Below are positions 50,213 through 59,137 of a stretch of 64,000 bases of DNA, piece after piece. Below the pieces are notes generated by a model, which saw nothing but the letters and a program-made list of their open reading frames with translations, was not told the DNA's origin and searched no databases. A program made the position numbers and the translations under genes. How positions within the stretch are numbered: the stretch's first letter is position 1; every line of letters starts with the position of its first letter. The DNA comes from Wolbachia endosymbiont (group A) of Bibio marci (GTDB lineage Bacteria; Pseudomonadota; Alphaproteobacteria; Rickettsiales; Anaplasmataceae): NCBI RefSeq assembly GCF_947251645.1, contig NZ_OX366364.1, forward strand, positions 496,001 to 560,000. Direction: 5' to 3'.

Positions 50213-50346
50213 ATACATATGTAATTTTTGCTTACCTTATTAGTTTTACGTTGATTACCGGAGAACTGATTTTTACCATTTCTTGCTATACTAAAAGTAA
50301 AAAAATTCTAGAAAGCCTGAAAGATAATAATGAAGAAGAAACATAA
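50209..50346 (+). CDS. ccmD: Probable heme exporter protein CcmD
   Basis: 45 residues, too short for most gene finders. The ATG overlaps the birA stop and its end overlaps ccmE by 17 bases. One membrane helix ([20 protein letters not shown]) is followed by a charged tail ([16 protein letters not shown]), the usual CcmD form. CcmD helps release holo-CcmE in cytochrome c maturation; the neighbour CcmE supports the call. Confidence 0.7.
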   Translation: MNTYVIFAYLISFTLITGELIFTISCYTKSKKILESLKDNNEEET

Positions 50347-50731
50347 GCGATTACTTATAACTTCAGGAATTTTCTGCTTTTTAAGCTGCATAGTCTTTTT
50401 TATTTTAACGACACTCAAAGAAAATATCTCATTTTTCTATACAGTAAGTGAGGCAATAGTTTTACCAAATAATCAAAAGCCAATCCGTGTTGGTGGAATG
50501 GTTGTTGAAAATAGCGTGATACGCAACGAAAGTGAAGTGATTTTTCAAATGACAGATTTTAACAAAAGCGTTGTGGTAAAATACCAGGGAATACTTCCAC
50601 CGATGTTTTCAGAAAAAAGTGGTGTTGTTGTGCAAGGTAAAATGTTTGATAATAGTACCTTTCTTGCAGATACGGTGTTTGCAAAACATGATGAGAACTA
50701 TATGCCGAAAGTTTTCAAACAGATTCCTTAA
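50330..50731 (+). CDS. ccmE: Cytochrome c maturation protein CcmE (heme chaperone)
   Basis: 133 residues: an N-terminal membrane anchor ([19 protein letters not shown]), then an OB-fold with [11 protein letters not shown] and, near the end, [10 protein letters not shown] with heme-binding His120 and Tyr124. It carries heme to apocytochrome c in the periplasm. It overlaps ccmD upstream and is the last gene of the nuoJ-to-ccmE run. Confidence 0.92.
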   Translation: MKKKHKRLLITSGIFCFLSCIVFFILTTLKENISFFYTVSEAIVLPNNQKPIRVGGMVVENSVIRNESEVIFQMTDFNKSVVVKYQGILPPMFSEKSGVVVQGKMFDNSTFLADTVFAKHDENYMPKVFKQIP

Positions 50732-50761
50732 CCCAGCTGTATTGAAATAGTATGTAGAGAG

Positions 50762-50789
50762 AGTAACAGCCTGCTAGCAAGCTGTTACT
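50762..50789. terminator. Hairpin between convergent ccmE and a reverse-strand gene
   Basis: agtaacagc (50762-50770) pairs with gctgttact (50781-50789). It can serve both directions. A similar sequence follows the gene at 51331. Confidence 0.6.
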
Positions 50790-50800
50790 TTCCTAACTAC

Positions 50801-51229
50801 TTACAATATATCAGAGTGAGTTGGTGCTTCCCATTCATTTATGTTATCACCACCAGTTGTTCCTGTTTTTAATTTTTCAACCTCTTCTTTTAGGTTGTTA
50901 AGGTTTCCTTCCAAAATTTTATAATCCTTCTCAGCCTCTATAGCTATCATATCAAGCCTATCTAAATCTTTATACAATAGATCCACTTCATCTTGACGAT
51001 CCTTCAGCTCATTATTCAATTTAGGAACAAATGTTTCATTTAAATCTGCGATTAGTTTATCTAGAATTGTGTGGACATACTTGACCTGTGCATTCTTTTC
51101 TTTATCGCTCTCAAAAGATTTAGGCTTAATTTTGACCTCTATGTTGTCTATTACTCTAGAGTTGTCTCCGCCTATTTCGCTTATTAATTCAAAGTTGCTT
51201 TCGCTTTCTTTCATACTGTAATTACTCAT
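50801..51229 (-). CDS. Coiled-coil protein of unknown function, cluster member 3
   Basis: 142 residues. Residues 45-125 are mostly heptad-like (KLIADLNETFVPKLNNELKD, then LDRLDMIAIEAEKDYKILEG), so a coiled coil is likely. The end is NEWEAPTHSDIL, which recalls the IGEAP/IGQAP ends of the two upstream genes. ATAGGAG lies before the ATG. It is the last gene of the reverse-strand cluster 53359-50801. No signal peptide; no family recognised. Confidence 0.65.
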   Translation of the reverse strand: MSNYSMKESESNFELISEIGGDNSRVIDNIEVKIKPKSFESDKEKNAQVKYVHTILDKLIADLNETFVPKLNNELKDRQDEVDLLYKDLDRLDMIAIEAEKDYKILEGNLNNLKEEVEKLKTGTTGGDNINEWEAPTHSDIL

Positions 51230-51298
51230 ATTAACTCCTATAAAAAATTATAATTTTAAAACTAACTAGTTACCTTGAAATGGTATGTGAAAGAAAGC

Positions 51299-51321
51299 AA
51301 CAGCCTGATATCAGGCTATTA
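51299..51321. terminator. Hairpin after cluster member 2
   Basis: agcctgat and atcaggct pair directly (51302-51317), flanked by weaker pairs, followed on the reverse strand by a T-rich stretch (tgctttcttt). Same 'aacagcctg' motif as at 50762. Confidence 0.55.
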
Positions 51322-51330
51322 CCTTTTTTA

Positions 51331-51774
51331 TTAAAGCAATCCGTTCTCTTCACCAGTAATATGGAGTAATGGAGGAGCTTCTCCAATATCTGGAATCGAA
51401 TTCCTAAGATCTGCAAATTCACTGTCTATACTACTTGTCTTGCTGCCTATACTATCTATGGTTGATGATAATTGTGTTATTATACCACTTTGAATTGCAC
51501 TATCCATATTTTCGTCATACTTATTAATGCTGTTTATCAAGCCATCATAAAAATTTTTAAGGTGCTTTATGGTCAATGTAATTTGTGGCATCTTATCAAT
51601 CTCTTCTTGTGTCATATCTTTAGTTATATCAAATTCTTCCTTTGTTTTACCACTGACAATCTTCTTTATTACTGGCTTTTCAAAGCTTGGTTTATCAAAC
51701 TTCGGCTTCGAAAGTTGTAATGTATTATTTGATTCAACTTCTTCACTAGAATATAATTTTATATTTTTATTCAT
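51331..51774 (-). CDS. Protein of unknown function with PDIGEAP end, cluster member 2
   Basis: 147 residues with a very good AGGAGG site. The N-terminal part has short repeats (KPKFDKPSFEKPVIKK), the middle is helical (LKNFYDGLINSINKYDENMD), and the end is SIPDIGEAPPLLHITGEENG. The same PDIGxAP-xxx-I pattern ends the 12-residue-repeat gene just upstream, so the two probably share a C-terminal module. Function unknown. Confidence 0.65.
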   Translation of the reverse strand: MNKNIKLYSSEEVESNNTLQLSKPKFDKPSFEKPVIKKIVSGKTKEEFDITKDMTQEEIDKMPQITLTIKHLKNFYDGLINSINKYDENMDSAIQSGIITQLSSTIDSIGSKTSSIDSEFADLRNSIPDIGEAPPLLHITGEENGLL

Positions 51775-51820
51775 AATAGTTACCTCCTATAAAAAAACTA
51801 CTTATCTTTATAAATCACTA

Positions 51821-52564
51821 CTATACAAATAACAGTGAGTCATTATTAATGTCTACTATTGTAAAGTCTGGAGCCTGTCCAATGTCTGGCATATCGTCCT
51901 TGATTTGTTTGAGCATCTCAATCATTTCCTTGTTCTGTTTACTCTGCTCTTCAAGTTCCCCTTTTAATGCATCAATAATAGCTTTAGACTGATCTTGATT
52001 GCCAAGATCACCAATCACAGCTGTTACTTTCTCATAAGGCAGCTTGTGAATGATGTCTTTAAGCTCTTCTGCACCTACGTTATCCAAAAGTTCTTTAAAC
52101 TGCTCATTAGACATATTGCGAGCAAAAGCTTGAAGTTTGTCTGGGTTGTCAGCTAAAGACTTAATGATAATCTGAATCTTATTAGAATCAGTTAAATCCT
52201 GAGCAATTGCTTCGAGTTTCTCAGGATCAAGCTTATTAACTAAGTCTTTCAGTTGTTCTTCTTGCAGACTATTTACTAAAGCTTTCAACTGATCACCTTC
52301 TAATGCTTTGGAGAGTATTGTCAAGTGGTGCTCAGCCAAGCCTTCTGCAAGCGCTGTAAGTTGCTCGTTACTTAAAGTTGGAATAAGTACTGCGAACTGA
52401 TCCATTTTTAAGTGAGGTAAAATTTCTTTTACTTGCTCTGGATTTAACTGTCTCACTAGAGCTTCAAGCTGAGCATCATTTAAAATAGGAACAATTATTT
52501 GTAACTTTTCTGGATTTAGTTCCTGAGCGAGAGTGTGTAATTGGTGGTCGGTTAGATGATCCAC
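51821..52564 (-). CDS. 12-residue-repeat protein, C-terminal part after an in-frame TGA
   Basis: Same frame as the upstream gene, separated only by TGA at 52571-52573. Residues 1-190 are tandem helical 12-mers (TDHQLHTLAQEL, NPEKLQIIVPIL, SNEQLTALAEGL, QEEQLKDLVNKL). The end is DDMPDIGQAPDFTIVDINND. A GTG at 52562-52564 has no clear ribosome site, so this half is made only by read-through, restart, or not at all. The repeats resemble those of MgtE N-terminal domains in spacing, but no relation is shown. Confidence 0.6.
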   Translation of the reverse strand: MDHLTDHQLHTLAQELNPEKLQIIVPILNDAQLEALVRQLNPEQVKEILPHLKMDQFAVLIPTLSNEQLTALAEGLAEHHLTILSKALEGDQLKALVNSLQEEQLKDLVNKLDPEKLEAIAQDLTDSNKIQIIIKSLADNPDKLQAFARNMSNEQFKELLDNVGAEELKDIIHKLPYEKVTAVIGDLGNQDQSKAIIDALKGELEEQSKQNKEMIEMLKQIKDDMPDIGQAPDFTIVDINNDSLLFV

Positions 52565-52570
52565 TAAAGC

Positions 52571-53359
52571 TCAGAATTGGTTGTCTGTTAAGTTCTCTGC
52601 CAAGGCCTGTAGTTGCTCATTATTAAGAGTATTGGCAAGAGTCTCTAACTGATTTTCTGTTAGGTTCTCAACAAAAATTTTGGCAAACGCCTTTGATAGT
52701 ATTATATCCTCTGGTATTTTAGATGATACTATATCTTGTATTACTTCTTCCTTGACGTGCCGTTCAATATATTGGAGTGCCTCATTGTCAGGTGAGTCAA
52801 TAATATTTCCTTGATCATCCGAGAAATAATATTTGTAGGTATCACCTGACTCTTCCCATGTTAAATATTTATATTCCGCTGGTTGCGCCTTAAGAAGGTG
52901 CGTATATCTTGTTATATTATCATAATTAGCATAAGGATGGGATACTTCGTAGTCAATTGATATCTTCATTAATTTTTCATTAAGATATACAAAAGAATGC
53001 GAGTTATGTTCATAACCGAGTTTAGCGTTTCTAAATGGCACGACTGGAAATTTACAATTTGTGATTAGACCTTCTTCTTTATCACAACGGTAAGATGTTT
53101 TTTTCAAATCTTTCCCATTCTCCTTTATGCATACAACAGGTATAAAAGGACCATCACTTGCAGCGTTGCAAAATTTTATAGGTAAGTCTAGTACTCTATC
53201 GTCTTCATCATCCAGTGGAATAAACCAAATTTTATTAAAATTATTCCAAGTTAACTCTTCACCATCTACGGAACCTTGAAATATCCGCATTCTAGTCTCG
53301 TTAAATACCCCTTGTCCAGGCACCATCTTAAAAACATGCTTTTTTCCACTCATGGGCAT
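52571..53359 (-). CDS. N-terminal part of the 12-residue-repeat protein, unknown function
   Basis: 262 residues, ATG at 53359. Residues 1-225 form a unique, beta-rich domain (GKKHVFKMVPGQGVFNETRM, IWFIPLDDEDDRVLDLP) with several cysteines (FCNAAS, CIKENG, RCDKEEG). Residues 229-262 begin the 12-mer repeats (TENQLETLANTL, NNEQLQALAENL, TDNQF) when TGA stops it; the next codon continues ALVDHL in frame. Joined to 51821-52564, the protein has about 512 residues. No family recognised. Confidence 0.7.
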   Translation of the reverse strand: MPMSGKKHVFKMVPGQGVFNETRMRIFQGSVDGEELTWNNFNKIWFIPLDDEDDRVLDLPIKFCNAASDGPFIPVVCIKENGKDLKKTSYRCDKEEGLITNCKFPVVPFRNAKLGYEHNSHSFVYLNEKLMKISIDYEVSHPYANYDNITRYTHLLKAQPAEYKYLTWEESGDTYKYYFSDDQGNIIDSPDNEALQYIERHVKEEVIQDIVSSKIPEDIILSKAFAKIFVENLTENQLETLANTLNNEQLQALAENLTDNQF

Positions 53360-53555
53360 TACTAATAAATTAATTGTTAGTATTCTAACATTTATTGATT
53401 AATTTATTGTTAAGTTAGTATATATCAGAATTATAACAACAAACATTACTTGTGTAGAGAAAAGTTACGAAAAGAAATAGGGATTTTTTAGGGAACTAGT
53501 ATAAAATACTCATGAGCTAAAATAAGCTGACTTTATGATATGCTAGAACCTATAT

Positions 53556-53631
53556 TGGTGGAGGCAAGCGGGATCGAACCGCTGACCTTCTGCGTGCAAA
53601 ACAGATGCTCTACCAGCTGAGCTATACCCCC
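53556..53631 (-). tRNA. tRNA-Ala (TGC)
   Basis: Reverse strand reads GGGGGUAUAGCUCAGCUGGU at the 5' end, anticodon loop TTTTGCA with anticodon TGC, T-loop GGTTCGATCCC, and encoded CCA. 76 bases including CCA. Confidence 0.95.
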
Positions 53632-53979
53632 AGGTAATTCTTGCTTAAAGCATAAATCACTCAGGCTGAAATGCAAGAAATATTTATCTGTTAGGCTATT
53701 GCTAAATAGTGCACAAATTCTGCAGTTATGTACAATTCTCTATCTTTTTGTCTTTTCAGATTTGTACATCACACTATAAGCTTTGCCAAATGAATCTGTG
53801 AACCGAAAATTAACAAGAAGTTTTCCTTTGGAAATTTTTTTAAATTATCCATAGATTTTTGAACTAAATTATCACTAACGCAGTATATTATATAATTTAT
53901 TTAACCACACATGAAAATTTTAGTTTGATTAAAACGGATAAAAACTATATTACTGTTTAGTATAGCTAAAAAATGAAAT
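53632..53979. other. Intergenic region between two tRNAs, with a possible coding remnant
   Basis: On the reverse strand 53740-53838 reads GKLLVNFRFTDSFGKAYSVM then YKSEKTKR and a stop, with a frameshift at a run of seven A before it (upstream text SDNLVQKSMDNLKK). It has coding character but no usable start, so it is probably the end of a dead gene. The right part should hold the tRNA-Lys promoter. Confidence 0.35.
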
Positions 53980-54052
53980 GATCCCGTAGCTCAGCCGGTA
54001 GAGCAACTGACTTTTAATCAGTGGGTCACGCGTTCGAATCGCGTCGGGATCA
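53980..54052 (+). tRNA. tRNA-Lys (TTT)
   Basis: Acceptor stem gatcccg/cgggatc, D-loop tagctcagccggtagagc, anticodon loop cttttaa with anticodon TTT, T-loop gttcgaatc. CCA is not encoded. nuoF starts 18 bases later. Confidence 0.95.
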
Positions 54053-54070
54053 CTTAGAATCTTAAAAAGC

Positions 54071-55324
54071 ATGCTGAAGGAACAGGACAAAATATTTACA
54101 AACTTAAATGGTAAAGAAACTCCACTACTTGAGGGTGCAAAAAAACGTGGTAGCTGGCAAAAAACAAAGGAGTTACTAGATTTAGGATCAGAAAAGATCA
54201 TTGATGAAGTAAAGAAATCTGGTTTGAGAGGTCGAGGGGGTGCAGGATTTTCCACCGGCCTTAAGTGGAGCTTTATGCCCAAAAATCTCCCAAAAGCATA
54301 TTTAGTAGTCAATGCAGATGAGTCAGAACCTGGTACATGTAAAGATAGAGATATATTGCGATATGAGCCACATAAGTTACTTGAGGGAATTCTCCTAGCC
54401 GGCAAAGCGATCAGCGCATCAGTTGCGTATATTTATATCAGGGGTGAATTTTATAATGAATATTTAGTTCTAAAAAAAGCACTTGAGGAAGCCTATAAAG
54501 AAAACTTAATTGGAAAAAATGCCTGCAAATCAGGTTATGATCTTGATGTGTTTATCCATAGGGGTGCAGGAGCTTACATATGTGGGGAAGAAACAGCTCA
54601 ACTCGAATCAATTGAAGGAAAAAAGGGCTTTCCTCGCATGAAACCTCCATTTCCCGCAGGTGTTGGACTTTTTGGCTGCCCAACCACAATAAACAACGTT
54701 GAAACTATAGCCATGGTTCCAGATATTCTGAATCGCGGAGGAGAATGGTTTGCATCTCTTGGTAAACCAAATAATACTGGTACCAAGGTCTTTTGTATTT
54801 CAGGACACGTAAACAACCCGTGTAATGTTGAAGAAGAGCTCGGAATTCCACTACGTGAATTGATTGAAAAATACGCAGGTGGAGTGCGAGGGGGTTGGGA
54901 TAATTTACTTGCTGTAATACCTGGTGGGTCTTCAGTGCCATTAATTCCAAAATCTATATGCGATACTATTGAAATGGATTTTGATTCATTAAGAACTGTA
55001 CAATCAGGGCTCGGTACTGCTGCTGTAATAGTGATGGATAAATCAACTGATATAATAGCTGCAATAGAGAGGTTATCACACTTTTATATGCACGAGTCCT
55101 GTGGGCAATGCACACCATGCCGTGAAGGTACTGGATGGATGTGGAGGATTATGAAGAGGATGGTGACAGGAGATATTAAGCCTGATGAAATAGATAAGCT
55201 GCTTGACCTCACAACTCAAATAGAAGGACATACAATTTGCGCACTTGGCGATGCTGCAGCTTGGCCTATTCAAGGATTAATAAGACATTTTCGCCATGTT
55301 ATCAAAGAGAGAGCGATAGTTTAA
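54071..55324 (+). CDS. nuoF: NADH-quinone oxidoreductase subunit F
   Basis: 417 residues. The NADH/FMN site shows [18 protein letters not shown] (51-68) and [20 protein letters not shown]; the 4Fe4S cluster N3 ligands are in [17 protein letters not shown] and [13 protein letters not shown]. It takes electrons from NADH in complex I. It stands apart from nuoJKLMN, as is usual in Rickettsiales, where nuo genes are scattered. Confidence 0.96.
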   Translation: MLKEQDKIFTNLNGKETPLLEGAKKRGSWQKTKELLDLGSEKIIDEVKKSGLRGRGGAGFSTGLKWSFMPKNLPKAYLVVNADESEPGTCKDRDILRYEPHKLLEGILLAGKAISASVAYIYIRGEFYNEYLVLKKALEEAYKENLIGKNACKSGYDLDVFIHRGAGAYICGEETAQLESIEGKKGFPRMKPPFPAGVGLFGCPTTINNVETIAMVPDILNRGGEWFASLGKPNNTGTKVFCISGHVNNPCNVEEELGIPLRELIEKYAGGVRGGWDNLLAVIPGGSSVPLIPKSICDTIEMDFDSLRTVQSGLGTAAVIVMDKSTDIIAAIERLSHFYMHESCGQCTPCREGTGWMWRIMKRMVTGDIKPDEIDKLLDLTTQIEGHTICALGDAAAWPIQGLIRHFRHVIKERAIV

Positions 55325-55352
55325 CTCTACTTATACTTCTTAAGCCGTTTTG

Positions 55353-55871
55353 CTACTTAGCAACCAGAGCTAAAAAATATTGATTCCCTTCCCTTTTAGG
55401 TGCCAATTCTACCTTTGCAATATCTTCAGTGTCTCTAATTAGCCGTTCTAATTTTTCCAGTCCGACTTCAGTGTTTATAAGCTCTCTGCCCTTAAATCTC
55501 ATTGTAACTTTGATTTTATGTCCGTGGGCAAGTAAGTCTCTTGCTTGACGCAATTTTGTTTCGTAATCGTGATCACCAATATTGGGGCCCAGTTTAATTT
55601 CTTTTATAGTTAATGTTTTTTGTTTCTTTTTTGCTTCACTTGCCTTCTTTTTTATATCATACTTTTGTTTGCTATAATCCAGAACTTTACATACTGGAGG
55701 AGTTGAATCAGGTGCAATTTCTACCAAGTCTAAACCAACACCCTGTGCAAATTCCAAAGCTCGTTCTATTGGCACGATTCCGACCATTTCACCACTATGA
55801 TCAACTAAGCGTACCTCCTTAGCTGTGATGAATCCATTAATTCTGTTTTTATTGTTCTTTTTAACTTGCAA
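55353..55871 (-). CDS. infC: Translation initiation factor IF-3
   Basis: 172 residues. N-domain KEVRLVDHSGEMVGIVPIE, linker, then C-domain IKEIKLGPNIGDHDYETKLR and KVTMRFKGRELINTEVGL. Start is TTG at 55871 by best fit; infC often uses a rare start codon as part of its self-control, which fits here. It lies 12 bases after thrS, the usual thrS-infC pair. Confidence 0.94.
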   Translation of the reverse strand: MQVKKNNKNRINGFITAKEVRLVDHSGEMVGIVPIERALEFAQGVGLDLVEIAPDSTPPVCKVLDYSKQKYDIKKKASEAKKKQKTLTIKEIKLGPNIGDHDYETKLRQARDLLAHGHKIKVTMRFKGRELINTEVGLEKLERLIRDTEDIAKVELAPKREGNQYFLALVAK

Positions 55872-55883
55872 ACTTTAACTCCC

Positions 55884-57785
55884 TTAATTCAAATTAATAC
55901 TTTTTAACAGCGATTCAGTAGCCTTTTCCAAAGAAAAAGACTCCTGTCTTTCTGATCCTAAATTTCTCACTGACACAGTTTTACTTGTAACTTCATTTTT
56001 GCCTATAATCCATAATATAGGAACCTTGTTTGAACTATGCAAACGTATCTTATAACTAATTTTTTCATTGGTCAAATCAGTCTTGACTCTCACACCTTGT
56101 TTTTTTAAGACATTGCTGATTTCTGTGGCGTAACTGTCAGCCTCATTTGTAATGATCAGAATAGCAAGTTGCGTTGGAGCAAGCCAAACTGGAAATTTTC
56201 CTGCATAATTTTCTATCAAAATTCCAATAAAACGCTCAAAAGTCCCAAGAATTGCCCTATGTAACATGACAGGGTGATGCTTGTGTCCATCTGCCCCTAT
56301 ATAAAAAACTCCCAGACGTTCTGGTAAAATGAAATCAACTTGTAATGTTCCACATTGCCAATTTCTGCCTATTGCGTCTTTCAAAACGAACTCTAACTTT
56401 GGACCATAAAACGCACCTTCACCAAGGTTAAGTTTATAACTCAAGTCCGCTTCTTGAACGGCTTCAAGCAGCGCTTTTTCAGCTCTATCCCACACTTCAT
56501 CATTACCTGCTCTAATATCTGGACGGTCTGAAAATTTCACAGAAATTTCATTAAATCCAAGCTCTGAATATACTTCTTTTAAAAGGTCACAAAACTTTAT
56601 AGTCTCAGAATTCACTTGTTCTTCCATACAAAAAATGTGTGCATCGTCTTGCGTAAAACCACGCACTCGCATCAGTCCATGCAATGAGCCTGAGCTTTCA
56701 TTTCTATGGCATATGCCAAACTCTGCCATACGTATCGGTAAATCACGATAGCTTCTGGTGTGAGAATTAAAAATCTGCACATGACAGGGGCAATTCATGG
56801 GTTTTATTGCTAGCTTTTTACTTTCAGACTCGTCAACAGTAAACATATTTTCACGAAACTTATCCCAATGTCCAGATTTTTCCCACAGCTCTTTGCCTAC
56901 TAAAATAGGGGTTTTTACCTCAAAATAGCCATTATTTATTAACTTCTTTCTGATGTAAGACTCAAGAACATTATATAAAATATATCCTTGTTCATGCCAA
57001 AAAACCTGCCCGACAGCTTCCTCTTGGATGTGAAATAAATCCATATCCTTGGCAATTTTGCGGTGATCACGTTTCTCTGCTTCTTTGAGACACTCAAGAT
57101 AAGCGTTTAATTCATCCTTATTTCTCCATGCTGTGCCATATATTCGCTGCAACATTGGGCCCTTTGCATCACCTCGCCAGTATGCACCCGCTACTTTCAT
57201 AAGTTTAAACGCTTTAACTCTGCCGGTTGATGGTGAGTGCGGACCACGGCATAGGTCTACAAAATCGCCTTGTCTATAAACAGTTAGGTTTTCACTCTCT
57301 AATATAGAGGATATAATTTCAACCTTATATTTTTCGCCTATACCACTAAAGAAATCAACTGCCTGCTTGCGAGTCCAAACCTCTCGAACAAATCTGTGAT
57401 TACTTTTCACAATCTCTTTCATTTTCTTTTCTATTGCAGCAAGATCATCCGTAGTGAAGGTACGATCTGTAGCAAAATCATAGTAAAAACCGTCCTGAAT
57501 TGTTGGGCCAATAGTAATCTGAGTATTAGGAAATAGCTCTTTCACTGCCTGCGCCATTATATGAGCAGCATCATGCCTTATTATATCTAAACCCGCTTCG
57601 TCACTCAGTTGTATCACCTCTATCTCTGTATCAGATTCAATTTCACGTGAGAGATCATATAACTCACCATTTACTTTCAATGCAACTACTTCTTTCAAAG
57701 CATCCGGTTGTAATATATCAAAGCCAGTGACTTTACCACTGTATTCTTTTACTTTTTGTTCGGTTGAAAAAGTAACTTTAATCAT
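55884..57785 (-). CDS. thrS: Threonine-tRNA ligase
   Basis: 633 residues. TGS domain (1-60), editing domain with [16 protein letters not shown], and the class II core: motif 2 region ([20 protein letters not shown]), Zn ligand in [21 protein letters not shown] (motif 3 start), and the anticodon-binding end ([18 protein letters not shown]). ATG at 57785. Confidence 0.96.
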   Translation of the reverse strand: MIKVTFSTEQKVKEYSGKVTGFDILQPDALKEVVALKVNGELYDLSREIESDTEIEVIQLSDEAGLDIIRHDAAHIMAQAVKELFPNTQITIGPTIQDGFYYDFATDRTFTTDDLAAIEKKMKEIVKSNHRFVREVWTRKQAVDFFSGIGEKYKVEIISSILESENLTVYRQGDFVDLCRGPHSPSTGRVKAFKLMKVAGAYWRGDAKGPMLQRIYGTAWRNKDELNAYLECLKEAEKRDHRKIAKDMDLFHIQEEAVGQVFWHEQGYILYNVLESYIRKKLINNGYFEVKTPILVGKELWEKSGHWDKFRENMFTVDESESKKLAIKPMNCPCHVQIFNSHTRSYRDLPIRMAEFGICHRNESSGSLHGLMRVRGFTQDDAHIFCMEEQVNSETIKFCDLLKEVYSELGFNEISVKFSDRPDIRAGNDEVWDRAEKALLEAVQEADLSYKLNLGEGAFYGPKLEFVLKDAIGRNWQCGTLQVDFILPERLGVFYIGADGHKHHPVMLHRAILGTFERFIGILIENYAGKFPVWLAPTQLAILIITNEADSYATEISNVLKKQGVRVKTDLTNEKISYKIRLHSSNKVPILWIIGKNEVTSKTVSVRNLGSERQESFSLEKATESLLKSINLN

Positions 57786-58549
57786 TCATCAGACCTTTTG
57801 TCATCCAAATCCAAGCGTGATTATTCAAATGTTCCATAAGGCAATAGAATAAATGTAAGACGTTAACGATTGATGTCATTCCAGTGCGTGACACTGGAAT
57901 CCAGCTTACGAACATTGTTTTGACATATACCCCTAGAGTCAGCTGTCCATTGCATAATTTGCAAATACTTTTACACCTGGATCCCAGTGGGCTTTGTTGC
58001 ATAGCAACTGAAAAAATCTGGTGGCTACTGACAAAATTCATTATAAAATAGCCATTTAACCTTTGAAGAAAAAATATGCCACAGAAAATGAAAGTCAGTA
58101 ACCAAAACGAATATAACAAATTCCTTGAAAAAAGGGGAAATATTTTTCGTTACATTGATGAAGCTATCGAAAATTGGTATGAAATTGGGCCAAAAATGCA
58201 GCGGCAACTATATTTATAGTGATAAAGTGGTGATTTTGATACATATAACAACCCATCTATTCAGAATAGGTTTGAGTGGGATTTTTAGAGGGATACATTG
58301 AACAAATAGGAAAAAATTTTCCCTTTTTTCAAGGAATTTGTTATATTCGTTTTGGTTACTGACTTTCATTTTCTGTGGCATATTTTTTCTTCAAAGGTTA
58401 AATGGCTATTTTATAATGAATTTTGTCAGTAGCCACCAGATTTTTTCAGTTGCTATGCAACAAAGCCCACTGGGATCTAGAAAATCTAGTTAATATATAT
58501 AGAGAAACCTTAGCTATAGTTTCGAAAAGAGTCTGATGTATTTTGCTAT
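57786..58549. other. Repeat-filled region between thrS and coaE
   Basis: No gene. It contains a palindromic element near 57875-57904 ('cattccagtgcgtgacactg') and the rearranged IS5 remnant at 57990-58467. The coaE promoter should be near 58480-58549. Confidence 0.6.
57990..58467. mobile_element. IS5-family remnant: two 5' ends head to head
   Basis: ggctttgttgcat at 57990 and atgcaacaaagcc ending at 58467 are the end sequence of the IS at 28526-29614. From each end the sequence reads the start of that transposase (MPQKMKVSNQNEYNKFLEKR) toward the middle, so about 170 bases at each side are reverse complements; the central part has frameshifted transposase text to about residue 80. It looks like a fold-back product of two ends. 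Confidence 0.75.
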
Positions 58550-59137
58550 ATGATCATAGGTCTAACAGGCGGAATTGGTGTAGGAAAGAGCTTTGTAGCT
58601 AATTGCTTTCAAGAGTTTGGTGCTGCTGTATTTGATGCTGATTCTGTTGTACACCAACTTTATAAAGTGGATAAAAGCATAATAAGCTATGCAGAAAAAA
58701 ATTTTCCTGGAGTGGTAGTAAATGGTGAAATAGATAGAACAGTACTGTCTAAATATTTCTTAGCCTACGATGAAAATTGGAAACAATTTCAATCTTTGGT
58801 TCATGCCGTTGTGCGAAATGAACTAGAACTTTTTATTGCTAAGGAAATAAAGATCGATAGAAAACTTTTAGTTTTAGATGTGCCACTTCTATTAGAAACA
58901 AAATTTTATTTATATTGCAACCTTATTGTTTTCGTCCATGCAGATAGCGTTGTGCAAGCTCAAAGACTTAACGAACGCAACATAGATAAAGAAAAGCTAA
59001 ATTTAATCTCCAATGTTCAGTTATCTATTGAGGAGAAAAGGAAGATGAGTGACTTTATTATCGATACCAGTGTAAGCAAAGAGTATGTTTTTTCTCAAGT
59101 AAAAGATATAGTGGACTCGTTAAATCTCAGCAGTTGA
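58550..59137 (+). CDS. coaE: Dephospho-CoA kinase
   Basis: 195 residues. P-loop GLTGGIGVGKS (4-14), FDADSVVHQLY with catalytic Asp, LVLDVPLLLE and RLNERN with lid arginine. It phosphorylates dephospho-CoA in the last step of CoA synthesis. The 3' end overlaps the convergent rnd gene by 18 bases. Confidence 0.94.
   Translation: MIIGLTGGIGVGKSFVANCFQEFGAAVFDADSVVHQLYKVDKSIISYAEKNFPGVVVNGEIDRTVLSKYFLAYDENWKQFQSLVHAVVRNELELFIAKEIKIDRKLLVLDVPLLLETKFYLYCNLIVFVHADSVVQAQRLNERNIDKEKLNLISNVQLSIEEKRKMSDFIIDTSVSKEYVFSQVKDIVDSLNLSS

Noticed and set aside
57778..58119. 113-codon reverse ORF between thrS and coaE
   Set aside because: It runs across a palindromic element and the IS5 end, which are noncoding; the same text occurs at 29514-29661 as an antisense read of the IS end.
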